Source: Candidatus Neomicrothrix sp. UBA2131
GTDB lineage: Bacteria; Actinomycetota; Acidimicrobiia; Acidimicrobiales; MedAcidi-G1
Direction: 5' to 3'
Assembly (NCBI GenBank): GCA_002329075.1
Contig: DCXR01000055.1
Coordinates: 1-6,921, forward strand
Length of the DNA stretch: 6,921 bases
This document shows, in pieces, positions 1 to 6,727 of this stretch (position 1 is its first letter; every line of letters begins with the position of its first letter). Made by a program: the position numbers and the translations under genes. Below the pieces are notes generated by a model that worked only from the letters and a program-made list of their open reading frames with translations, had not been told where the DNA came from and ran no database searches.

Positions 1-1660
1 CCGAGGCGACCGCCTCCGAGAAGGCGACCCGGTCCGACAGCAGGTCGGCCAGCGCCTCGTGCGACATCGCCACCTCCAGGTCGGCCCCCGACCCGTCGGT
101 CGGTACCGCAACCTGGTTGCGGACCCACAGGCCGGTCGTCAGCCCGTCGGCGAAGCGCCACCTGACATGCGCATCGACCCCGACGGCACGATCCGGGTCG
201 AGCAGGACCCGCAGCGTGTGCACGAACGTCGCCGGCGAGCCGGCCAACACCTGACGTCGCCCGAACCGGTGCCCCCTGTGGCGGGCGACGTCCGCCGCCC
301 CCTCCAACTCGAGCGCCCGGGTCAGGCACCAGCCCCGCACGTTCGCAGAAGTCGTCCGCTGCCCGATCGTCCGCAGCACCGAAGCCAGCAGTGCCCGGTC
401 CTCGCCGGACCCACCGTCGCAGCGGCCGTCCCCGTCGACCTCGCTGCGCACCAGCCAGGAGGCCAGCTCGAGTGCCCAGCGGACATCGTCGGCGTCCAGC
501 GCCTCGGACGCCTGCCGGGCCACCTCCGCCCGCCCACCGAAGCCGTCGACCAGCCGTCGGCACCGCTCCGCCGTCGGCACCGGGAACAGGCGTGCCTCGT
601 CGCCATCGAACCAGCCCAACAGGCCGCTCCGCACCTGCCGAACGTGGTGCTCCGCGAGCCCGTAGTTCTGCTGCGTCAGGTGGCTGCGCTCGAACCGGTC
701 CGGGAGTTGGACGAACTCGATCAGTTCGCCGTCGGTCAACCCCCGGTTCAGGCCCCGCACGGTCTGGTCCCAGATGAACTGCAGGGCGTCGCGTGCGTCG
801 GTCACGGCGGAGGCGATCTCGGCGGCGCCGCTGATCGGCGGCCCGTGGGCGCCGACGAGGTGCTCAGGGCCGAACCCGAGGATCGCATCGAGGCCCTCGA
901 TGAGGACCCTCGGGTCCCGGTAGGGCTCGCCACGGATTGCGAACACGTTGAACAGCGCCGGCCAGGCCAGGTTGTTGATGCACACCCCCAGTTCCGGGAG
1001 GAAGATGGTGATGTTGTCGTCGGCATCCGACGGCGCCGGCACCAGGTCGACCCGGAGGCCGGCAAGGGTCGTCGAAGTCGGCACGGCGACCGTGTCGGAC
1101 GGCGGGATGAAACCCGGCGTGAACGGGGCGTGCTCCGGTCGCCGGTAGCCGAGCCCGAGCCCGACATGGATCGCAGCGTCGGGTCCCACGGCAGGCAGCA
1201 GCATCGACATCTGGTGCACGAGCCCCCGGGTGGCGCTGGGTGCCACCTCGGCGCTCATGGCGACCAGATTGGCGACCACCCGCTCGTGCGCCCAGACCGG
1301 CACGGTGCCACCCGCCTCGTCGAACACTGCCCGGGTGCCGCTGCAGTAGTGGAAGTGCGTGTAGACGACGGCAGCGACCGGCGCCGACGTGTGGGCCCGC
1401 ACGGCCCGAAGGGCGGCGGCCATCTCCTCGACCGACTCGCCGGTGTCGACGACGATCAGGCCCTCGGGACCCTCCACGAACGTCTGGTTCGACAGGCCGT
1501 TCCCGACGAAACACCAGACGCCGTCGGTGACCTCGTGGAGTCGGGTCTCGAGCCGTTCCAGGTGCTCGAACTGTCGCTGGTGGGCGCGCTGGCCGGACGG
1601 GCCGGTGGCCACCACCGATTCGTCGTCGCCGAAGCTGGCCGGAACGGGGTTGCGGGTCAT
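1..1660 (-). CDS. Alkylsulfatase-like metallo-beta-lactamase-fold protein (partial, C-terminus off window)
   Basis: The frame reads 553 codons from ATG at 1660 and leaves the window before a stop. Domain order matches SdsA1/BDS1 alkylsulfatases, which hydrolyse alkyl sulfate esters: an MBL fold (about 40-280), a helical dimerization domain beginning near DARDALQFIWDQT (about 288-420), and the start of the SCP2-like C-terminal domain (about 430 on). SdsA1 has about 658 residues, so some 60-100 may be missing. Further landmarks are LIVVDTGES (68-76), an RGEPYRDP block (243-250) and AHGPPISG (271-278). The hallmark HxHxDH is THFHYCSG (101-108): both histidines remain, but Asp and the last His are Cys106 and Ser107. 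The usual Glu ligands appear as Asp/Asn (APSDADDN 209-216, INN 228-230); His272 is kept. No signal peptide is seen, so it is probably cytosolic. ATG 1660 is the only plausible in-frame start nearby. The family call is firm; sulfatase activity is uncertain. Confidence 0.85.
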   Translation of the reverse strand, partial: MTRNPVPASFGDDESVVATGPSGQRAHQRQFEHLERLETRLHEVTDGVWCFVGNGLSNQTFVEGPEGLIVVDTGESVEEMAAALRAVRAHTSAPVAAVVYTHFHYCSGTRAVFDEAGGTVPVWAHERVVANLVAMSAEVAPSATRGLVHQMSMLLPAVGPDAAIHVGLGLGYRRPEHAPFTPGFIPPSDTVAVPTSTTLAGLRVDLVPAPSDADDNITIFLPELGVCINNLAWPALFNVFAIRGEPYRDPRVLIEGLDAILGFGPEHLVGAHGPPISGAAEIASAVTDARDALQFIWDQTVRGLNRGLTDGELIEFVQLPDRFERSHLTQQNYGLAEHHVRQVRSGLLGWFDGDEARLFPVPTAERCRRLVDGFGGRAEVARQASEALDADDVRWALELASWLVRSEVDGDGRCDGGSGEDRALLASVLRTIGQRTTSANVRGWCLTRALELEGAADVARHRGHRFGRRQVLAGSPATFVHTLRVLLDPDRAVGVDAHVRWRFADGLTTGLWVRNQVAVPTDGSGADLEVAMSHEALADLLSDRVAFSEAVAS

Positions 1661-1784
1661 GCCCCCGCCACCCCGGGCGCCGTGGCCGCAACGACGGAAG
1701 GACGGAACACGGGCGGACTCGTCATGCCGCTGAGGATCGCACAGAAACCGTCGCCGAGGACGGGTCCGCCGCCGCCTCGTGGGC
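1661..1784 (-). other. Intergenic spacer between arylsulfatase and alkylsulfatase-like gene
   Basis: The 124 bp between two same-strand genes contain no convincing terminator (no stable hairpin with a T run), so read-through from the arylsulfatase into the alkylsulfatase-like gene is plausible. A 22-codon frame (ATG at 1725, TGA at 1659-1657) ends in an ATGA overlap with the downstream start, but no Shine-Dalgarno-like sequence precedes it. The downstream ATG at 1660 follows a G-rich GGCGGGGGC, at best a weak ribosome binding site. Confidence 0.4.
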
Positions 1785-4112
1785 CTACTGGACGGCCAGG
1801 CCGGCCCGCAACTCACCGGCCTTGATCGCCGCCAATGTCTCGGCATCGACCTCGTCGAGCAACTCGATGGTCACGTCCAGGATGCCGGCCGTGCACGGGA
1901 ACAGGCGTGGGTACGGACCGACCGGCGCCCCGGTGTCGACCCCCACGTCGAACGTCTCGCCGCTCGCCGAGAACACCACCGGCACCGTCTGCTCGATCCG
2001 ACCGGTCGCCGCCAGCCCCCCGTCCACGAACAGGTGCGCCGTGCCGCCCTTCCCGAAGCCGCCGTCGTAGTCGAACAGCACCCGAACCTCATGGGCGCCC
2101 GGCGACAACGGCGCCTCGCCGGCAACCGTCCAACGCTCGTGGCCGAAGAGGTTGTAGTGGTAGGTCGGCCGGCCGCCATCGAGGTACAGGGTCCAGCCGT
2201 TGAGGTTGCCGCCCTGGCAGACCACGACACCTTCGGGCGGACAGCCGTCGTCGGACACCTCCAACCGGGCCACCAGTTCGAACGAACGGTTCTTCACGTT
2301 GATGACGGAACGCTCCGGCATCCGGACATGGTCGGTGGTGTAGGTCACCTTCCGGACCCCGCCCAGCGGTGACGGCGGCCGGGTGCCCGGACCCAGGCGG
2401 TCCCCGGGGTCGCGCATCGGGTACACGCCGTTGCGGCGCGCCTCGGCATCGAACAGGTCCTGTAGTGCTGCAAGCCGCTCGGGCTGCTCGTCCGCCAGGT
2501 CCACACCCTGCGAGAAATCCGTCCGCAGGTCGTAGAGCTCCCAGTTCTCCTGCGGACCGTCGAAGGGCTGGCTCTCCATCCGGATCCACGGTGGCCGACC
2601 GTGGTAGCAGGACGCCAGGAAGCCGTCGTGGTAGATGCCGCGGTTGCCGAGGATCTCGAAGTACTGGGTCCCGTGGGTGCTCGGCGCATCCGGATCGTCG
2701 AACGAATACGCCATCGACGTGCCGTCGAAGGGCGCCTGCGGCACGCCGCCGACCTCGACCGGAGGGGCGATCCCGGCGACCTCGAGGATCGTCGGGGCGA
2801 TGTCGGTCACGTGGTGGAACTGGGTTCGCAGGCCACCGGCGTCGAGGATCCGACGCGGCCACGAGACCGCCATCCCGTTCCTGGTCCCGCCCAGGTGCGA
2901 CGCCACCTGCTTCATCCACTGGAACGGCGCATCCTGGGCCCACGCCCAACCGACGTTGTAGTGGCACTCGCAGCGGACGGTCCCGAAGTCGTCGATGTGC
3001 TCGAGCAGCCATTCGGGATCCTCGTGGACGCCGTTCTGGAACGACGGCGCCGACCATGCCCCGTGGATCGTCCCCTCGGCCGACGCCCCGTTGTCGCCGG
3101 TGATGTACACGAACAGCGTGTCGTCCCATTCGCCCAAGGCCTGCAACGCATCGACGAGACGTCCCACCTGGTGGTCGGTGTGCGCGAGGAAGGCGCAGAA
3201 GACCTCCATGAGGCGGCTGGCCACCGGCTTGTACCGGTCGGGGTAGTCGTCCCACGAAGGGATCTCGTCGGGTCGACGCGTGTTGATGGTGCCGGGAGGG
3301 ATGACGCCGAGTTCCAGTTGACGCTCGTAGATCTCGTCCCGGAGCGCATCCCAGCCGGCGTCGAAGCGGCCGACGAACCGGTCCCGCCAGTCGTCGGGGA
3401 CCTGCAGCGGGGTGTGGACCGCCCCGGGCGCCAGGTAGCAGAGGAACGGTCGGTCGGGCCGGTGGGCCTTCACCCGATGCACCCATTCGATGGCCCGGTC
3501 CACGAGGTCTTCGGTCAGGTGGTAGTCGTCGCGGCCGACGTGCGGCTCGATCGGCGTGGTCTGGTCGTAGAGCGCCGGTTCGAACTGTGATGCCTCGGCA
3601 CCGGGGAAGCCGTAGAACCTCTCGAAGCCGAGGCCCGTCGGCCACCGGTCGAAGGGCCCGGACGGTCCGAGTTCCCAGACCGGCGTGAGGTGACCCTTGC
3701 CGAACATGCCGGTCGCATAGCCGTTGCGCCGCAGTACCTCGGCGATCGTCGCCGCCTCGTCGGGGAGCACCGAGTCGTAGCCGGGGAACGAGCTGGCCAC
3801 CTCGGTGATGGAGCCCATGTGGACGCTGTGGTGGTTGCGTCCGGTCAGCAGCGACGCCCGGGTCGGGGCACACAGCGCCGTCGTGTGGAACTGGTTGTAG
3901 CGCAGGCCGGCGTCGGCCACCCGGTCGCAGGTCGGGGTCGGAACCGGGCCGCCGAAGGTCGCAAACGATCCGAAGCCGACGTCGTCGAGCAGCACGAGGA
4001 CCACGTTGGGTGCGCCCTCCGGTGCGCTTCCCATGCTGAGGGGCGCCCCGGTCGAGTCGGAGAAGAGCCGTTCGATCCGGCGTTCGGCAGGTGACGGGTC
4101 GGTGGGGGACAT
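1785..4112 (-). CDS. Formylglycine-dependent arylsulfatase (mycobacterial AtsA/AtsD-like)
   Basis: This 775-residue type I sulfatase should hydrolyse sulfate esters to an alcohol or phenol plus sulfate. The active site looks complete by comparison with Pseudomonas arylsulfatase: Ca-binding Asp43-Asp44 (VLLDDVGFG), CAPTR with Cys81 as the formylglycine precursor and Arg85, followed by ASLLTGR, Lys139 and His141 (GKGHL), His233 (APGAVHTP), Asp340-Asn341 (TGDNG) and Lys401 (MKQVASHLGGTRNG). The sulfatase domain spans about 30-560. Residues about 585-775 form a beta-rich, probably concanavalin-like tail ending in a short helix. Length and the NVGWAWAQDAPFQW block resemble mycobacterial AtsA/AtsD (about 787 residues). 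No signal peptide or membrane segment is visible, so a cytosolic location is likely. The ATG at 4112 is preferred over one at 4277 because the extra 55 residues look non-conserved and GGTGG lies 9 bases before 4112. The stop is TAG. The enzyme making formylglycine is not in the window, and the substrate cannot be read from sequence. Confidence 0.93.
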   Translation of the reverse strand: MSPTDPSPAERRIERLFSDSTGAPLSMGSAPEGAPNVVLVLLDDVGFGSFATFGGPVPTPTCDRVADAGLRYNQFHTTALCAPTRASLLTGRNHHSVHMGSITEVASSFPGYDSVLPDEAATIAEVLRRNGYATGMFGKGHLTPVWELGPSGPFDRWPTGLGFERFYGFPGAEASQFEPALYDQTTPIEPHVGRDDYHLTEDLVDRAIEWVHRVKAHRPDRPFLCYLAPGAVHTPLQVPDDWRDRFVGRFDAGWDALRDEIYERQLELGVIPPGTINTRRPDEIPSWDDYPDRYKPVASRLMEVFCAFLAHTDHQVGRLVDALQALGEWDDTLFVYITGDNGASAEGTIHGAWSAPSFQNGVHEDPEWLLEHIDDFGTVRCECHYNVGWAWAQDAPFQWMKQVASHLGGTRNGMAVSWPRRILDAGGLRTQFHHVTDIAPTILEVAGIAPPVEVGGVPQAPFDGTSMAYSFDDPDAPSTHGTQYFEILGNRGIYHDGFLASCYHGRPPWIRMESQPFDGPQENWELYDLRTDFSQGVDLADEQPERLAALQDLFDAEARRNGVYPMRDPGDRLGPGTRPPSPLGGVRKVTYTTDHVRMPERSVINVKNRSFELVARLEVSDDGCPPEGVVVCQGGNLNGWTLYLDGGRPTYHYNLFGHERWTVAGEAPLSPGAHEVRVLFDYDGGFGKGGTAHLFVDGGLAATGRIEQTVPVVFSASGETFDVGVDTGAPVGPYPRLFPCTAGILDVTIELLDEVDAETLAAIKAGELRAGLAVQ

Positions 4113-4408
4113 CGGGTCAGTCCACCACGGATCCGGGCCGGTTCCCAAGGCGCCGGTCAGCGGTCGTCCACGGTCGGCCTCGCCCACGGCTACCGACCCC
4201 GTCCAAGCCCGGAACCCCGACGCCGCGGCGTGGTCGTGGGTCTCCACATGGAAGCAGTGGATTCCCTCGCTGGCCATGCCATGCCTACCGGCCGGTGGTC
4301 GTCGGGGGTCGCTGTTCCCGGTCGGTGCGCCTCCGGGGAAACGGCGGGTACTCCGGGGTCGGGGAGTATCGGGCCGGAAACGCGGCGATCGCCGATAGGC
4401 AGGCGCCC
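4113..4408. promoter_or_regulatory. Divergent intergenic region between arylsulfatase and PhnD-like gene
   Basis: This 296 bp stretch separates two divergently transcribed starts and should contain both promoters. Open frames cross it on both strands, but their translations are low-complexity and Arg/Pro/Gly-rich, with no recognisable domain, so I treat it as non-coding. No clear -35/-10 pair stands out for either gene. The PhnD-like side contains an imperfect inverted repeat (4347-4370) and a 12 bp palindrome (4383-4394). The arylsulfatase side offers GGTGG 9 bases before its ATG. Confidence 0.5.
4347..4370. repeat. Imperfect inverted repeat, possible operator
   Basis: The arms GGTACTCC and GGAGTATC are 8 bases each, separated by 8 bases, and pair at 7 of 8 positions; the core TACTCC/GGAGTA is perfect. 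The repeat ends 38 bases before the GTG start of the PhnD-like gene, a position suited to a dimeric regulator or an RNA hairpin in the leader. It has no T run, so it is not a typical terminator. A function is inferred from position and symmetry only. Confidence 0.3.
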
Positions 4409-5209
4409 GTGAGCCCCTACGTCGCCGGCCTGCCGATGTACGACTGGCCGGAGGTCCGCGACGAGATCGATGCCCTCTGGACGGCCATCGCCGCCCGGCT
4501 GTGCGACGCCGGGATCGAGGCCCCGCAGTCGCTCAGCCGACCCGACCGGTTAGAGGACCTCTGGACCGTCCCCGACCTGCTGCTCGGACAGGCCTGCGGC
4601 CTGGACGTGGTCGACGGCCTGCGCGGCCGGGTCGAGGTGCTCGGCTCCCTCGACTACGGGATCGGGGGCTGCGAACCGGGCGACTACCGGTCGGTGCTGA
4701 TCTGCCGCGCGGACGACGACGGCGACGACCTGGCAGCCTTCCGGGGCGGGAGGGTGGCGTGCAATGGCCGCAGGTCGTGGTCGGGCCACGGCGCGCTCAT
4801 GTCCGCGGTGGCGCCCCTGGCCGAGGACGGCCGGTTCTTCGGCGGATACGTCGAGACCGGTACCCACCGGGAGTCGATTCGCCGGGTCGCCGACCGTGGG
4901 GCGGACATAGCGGCCATCGACGCCGTCGTCTGGCCCCTCGCCCTCGACCACGAGCCCGCCGTCGACGAGGTGCGGATCCTGGCCTGGACCGACCCCACGC
5001 CCGCCCCACCGCTGGTCGTCGGTTGGGCCCACGCCCACCTCGCCGGGGTGATCAACGAGGCCGTTTCGGGTGCCGTCGCCTCACTGGGTCCCGACGTGCG
5101 GCGGCCCCTCGACCTCTACGGCTACCGGATCCGACCCGGCGCCGACTATGAGGTCATCGCCGAACGCCTCGCCGCCGCCGAAGCAGCCGGCTACCCCACG
5201 GTCGCCTGA
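4409..5209 (+). CDS. PhnD-like phosphate/phosphonate-type substrate-binding protein, no signal peptide
   Basis: This 266-residue protein resembles the PhnD/SsuA/transferrin-like periplasmic-binding fold, whose best-known members capture phosphonate, phosphite or similar ligands for ABC importers. Matching blocks are the N-terminal MYDWPEVRDEIDALW (10-24), PDLLLGQACG (55-64), a central GCEPGDYRSVLICR (87-100), the binding-loop-like NGRRSWSGHGAL (119-130, compare Asn...Ser-x-Ser-Gly in PhnD), and ETGTHRESIRRVADRGADIAAID (about 149-171, the second-lobe hinge region). GTG at 4409 is chosen because conserved-looking sequence begins there and AGGCAGG lies a few bases upstream; the open frame further upstream is Arg/Pro-rich and not protein-like. 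The mature-type sequence begins almost at once, with no signal peptide or lipobox, and no permease or ATPase gene is adjacent. It may therefore be a cytosolic ligand sensor or enzyme-like solo protein. The ligand is unknown. Confidence 0.8.
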   Translation: MSPYVAGLPMYDWPEVRDEIDALWTAIAARLCDAGIEAPQSLSRPDRLEDLWTVPDLLLGQACGLDVVDGLRGRVEVLGSLDYGIGGCEPGDYRSVLICRADDDGDDLAAFRGGRVACNGRRSWSGHGALMSAVAPLAEDGRFFGGYVETGTHRESIRRVADRGADIAAIDAVVWPLALDHEPAVDEVRILAWTDPTPAPPLVVGWAHAHLAGVINEAVSGAVASLGPDVRRPLDLYGYRIRPGADYEVIAERLAAAEAAGYPTVA

Positions 5210-5245
5210 CCCCGGCTCCGGGCAGCGCCCTACACTCGGCGAGCC
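5207..5245 (+). promoter_or_regulatory. Probable promoter of the FAD oxidase gene, leaderless-type
   Basis: TACACT at 5231-5236 is a good -10 match and lies 9 bases before the ATG at 5246, so transcription would start about 2-4 bases before the start codon or at it. A weak -35 candidate, CTGACC (5206-5211), overlaps the upstream stop codon with a 19-base spacer. No Shine-Dalgarno sequence is placed suitably before the ATG, which fits a leaderless mRNA, common in actinobacteria. The call rests on sequence pattern only. Confidence 0.5.
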
Positions 5246-6727
5246 ATGGATCCGAACGTTTCCGACGCCCTCGTCGCCGAAATCCAGACTGCCCTGGGGC
5301 CGAGGGGATGGCTCGATCCGGCCGACGCCGGGCCTGTGCTCACCGGCTGGCGTGGCACCTACTCGGGCACCCCGGTGCTCGTCGCCCGACCCGACACGGT
5401 CGACGGCGTCCAGGAGGTGGTGCGCTCGTGTGTACGGCATGGCGCTGTCGTCGTCACCCAGGGCGGCAACACCGGCCTCGCCGGCGGGTCTGTCCCGATC
5501 GATGCAGCACCCGACGGCCGCCCGTCGGTGCTGCTGCTCACCACCCGCCTCAACCGGATCACCTCCGTCGACCCCGCCCGGTTCACCGTCACCGCCGAGG
5601 CCGGCTGCACCGTCGAGCAGGTCCAGCAGGCCGCCGCCGCCGTCGACCGGCAGTTGACGATGGACTGGGGCGCCCGCGGCACCGCCACGGTCGGCGGTGC
5701 AATCTCCACCAATGCCGGCGGCCTCAACGTGCTGCGCTACGGCAACACCCGCCACCACGTGCTGGGCATCGAGGCGGTGCTTGCCGATGGCCGCGTCTTC
5801 GACGGACTGCGGGCCCTGCGCAAGGACAACACCGGCTACGACCTCAAGCACCTCTTCATCGGCGCCGAGGGCACGCTCGGCGTGGTCACCAGGGCGGTGC
5901 TCGAGCTCCAACCGGCGATGCCACACCACAGGTCGCTCTTCGCCGCCCTCGCCGACCTCGACAACGTCACCGACCTCTACGGCCTGGCCCGCTCGATCGA
6001 CCCCGGCGGCCTGACCGCCTTCGAACTGGTCCCCGAGATGGGCGTGGCCGTGGCCGTCGACGTCCTCGACGTGGTCCGGCCGATCGACACCCGGGCCGAG
6101 TGGTACCTGCTGGCCCGGTTCAGCGGCAGCGAACCCGTCACCGACACGGTCACCCGCTTCCTCAACGAGGCCGTCGAGAGCGGCTACGCCACCGACGCCG
6201 TCGTCGCCGAGACCGCCTCGCAGGAGTCCAACCTCTGGAAGCTGCGCGACGAACTCCCGCCCGAGAGGCTCCTCGACAGCCGGGGCACCAAGTTCGACAC
6301 CGCCGTCCCCATCGACCGGATCCCCGAGTTCCAGCGCTCGGTCGAGGCCATCGCCGCCCGGCTCTGCGGCCCCGAGGCGGTCACCTTCTCGTTCGGCCAC
6401 CTCGGCGACGGCAACCTCCACGTCTACGTACTGCCCTCCCTCGAACACGGCGGGCGCCTGGCCCCGGACCTGGTCGGGTCCGTCACCGCCGCCGTCGACG
6501 AGGTGATCTGGGAACTGGGCGGCACGATCAGTGCCGAGCACGGCATCGGCCAGGACCTGCTCGCCCGCCTCCCCGGTCAGAAGTCGCAGGTCGAGTTCGA
6601 CCTCCTGCGGGCCGTCAAGGCCGCCCTCGACCCCACCGAGATCTTCAACCCCGGCAAGGGCGCCCAGACCATCGAACGCAGCACGCGCAGCGCAGGTCGT
6701 TCAGGCCAGGACGAGGTCGAGGCTTGA
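5246..6727 (+). CDS. FAD-linked D-2-hydroxyacid dehydrogenase (GlcD/D2HGDH type)
   Basis: This 493-residue protein, the full usual length, is a VAO/PCMH-fold flavoprotein that should oxidise a D-2-hydroxy acid to the 2-oxo acid, passing electrons to an acceptor other than O2 or NAD. The FAD-binding domain shows TQGGNTGLAGGSVP (71-84), GGAISTNAGGLNVLRYGNT (150-168) and LRKDNTGYDLKHLFIGAEGTLGVVT (191-215). The C-terminal domain carries FGHLGDGNLH (383-392) with His385 and His392, and SAEHGIG (429-435) with Glu431, the metal ligands of D2HGDH enzymes, plus His432, then FNPGK (467-471). Arg334 and Lys349 keep the 15-residue spacing of the carboxylate-binding Arg and Lys in human D2HGDH. Pro338 and Tyr394 occupy positions where I recall Thr and Asn, so the substrate may be D-lactate, glycolate or another acid. 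No [4Fe-4S] subunit gene is adjacent. It starts 36 bp after the PhnD-like gene and has its own putative promoter. Confidence 0.92.
   Translation: MDPNVSDALVAEIQTALGPRGWLDPADAGPVLTGWRGTYSGTPVLVARPDTVDGVQEVVRSCVRHGAVVVTQGGNTGLAGGSVPIDAAPDGRPSVLLLTTRLNRITSVDPARFTVTAEAGCTVEQVQQAAAAVDRQLTMDWGARGTATVGGAISTNAGGLNVLRYGNTRHHVLGIEAVLADGRVFDGLRALRKDNTGYDLKHLFIGAEGTLGVVTRAVLELQPAMPHHRSLFAALADLDNVTDLYGLARSIDPGGLTAFELVPEMGVAVAVDVLDVVRPIDTRAEWYLLARFSGSEPVTDTVTRFLNEAVESGYATDAVVAETASQESNLWKLRDELPPERLLDSRGTKFDTAVPIDRIPEFQRSVEAIAARLCGPEAVTFSFGHLGDGNLHVYVLPSLEHGGRLAPDLVGSVTAAVDEVIWELGGTISAEHGIGQDLLARLPGQKSQVEFDLLRAVKAALDPTEIFNPGKGAQTIERSTRSAGRSGQDEVEA

Noticed and set aside
1667..1686. GCCAC-N10-GTGGC hairpin just upstream of the alkylsulfatase-like start
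   Set aside because: Five-base GC arms are expected often in DNA of this composition, there is no T run, and no further pairing extends the stem.
59..1825. A 588-codon open frame on the plus strand opposite the alkylsulfatase-like gene
   Set aside because: Its translation is Arg/Pro/Val/Gly/His-rich with no domain, while the opposite strand reads a clear MBL/alkylsulfatase protein. It is a by-product of high G/C at third codon positions.
2601..3590. A 329-codon plus-strand open frame inside the arylsulfatase gene
   Set aside because: It shows only mirrored codon bias; the minus-strand frame contains all sulfatase catalytic motifs across this interval.
4243..4261. TCCAC-N9-GTGGA inverted repeat in the divergent region
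   Set aside because: The arms are only 5 bp with no extension on either side, within chance expectation.
4113..4277. N-terminal extension of the arylsulfatase to an ATG at 4277
   Set aside because: The extra 55 residues have no signal peptide or conserved look, and the ATG at 4112 has a better placed purine-rich GGTGG and precedes typical sulfatase N-terminal sequence.
4091..4408. N-terminal extension of the PhnD-like protein into the intergenic region and the arylsulfatase start
   Set aside because: The added 106 residues are Arg/Pro/Gly/Ser-rich without structure and would overlap the divergent gene; the family-like sequence begins at GTG 4409.
5081..6541. A 486-codon open frame on the minus strand opposite the FAD oxidase
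   Set aside because: The translation is dominated by Gly/Asp/Val/Ala with no family resemblance, whereas the plus strand gives a complete flavoprotein.
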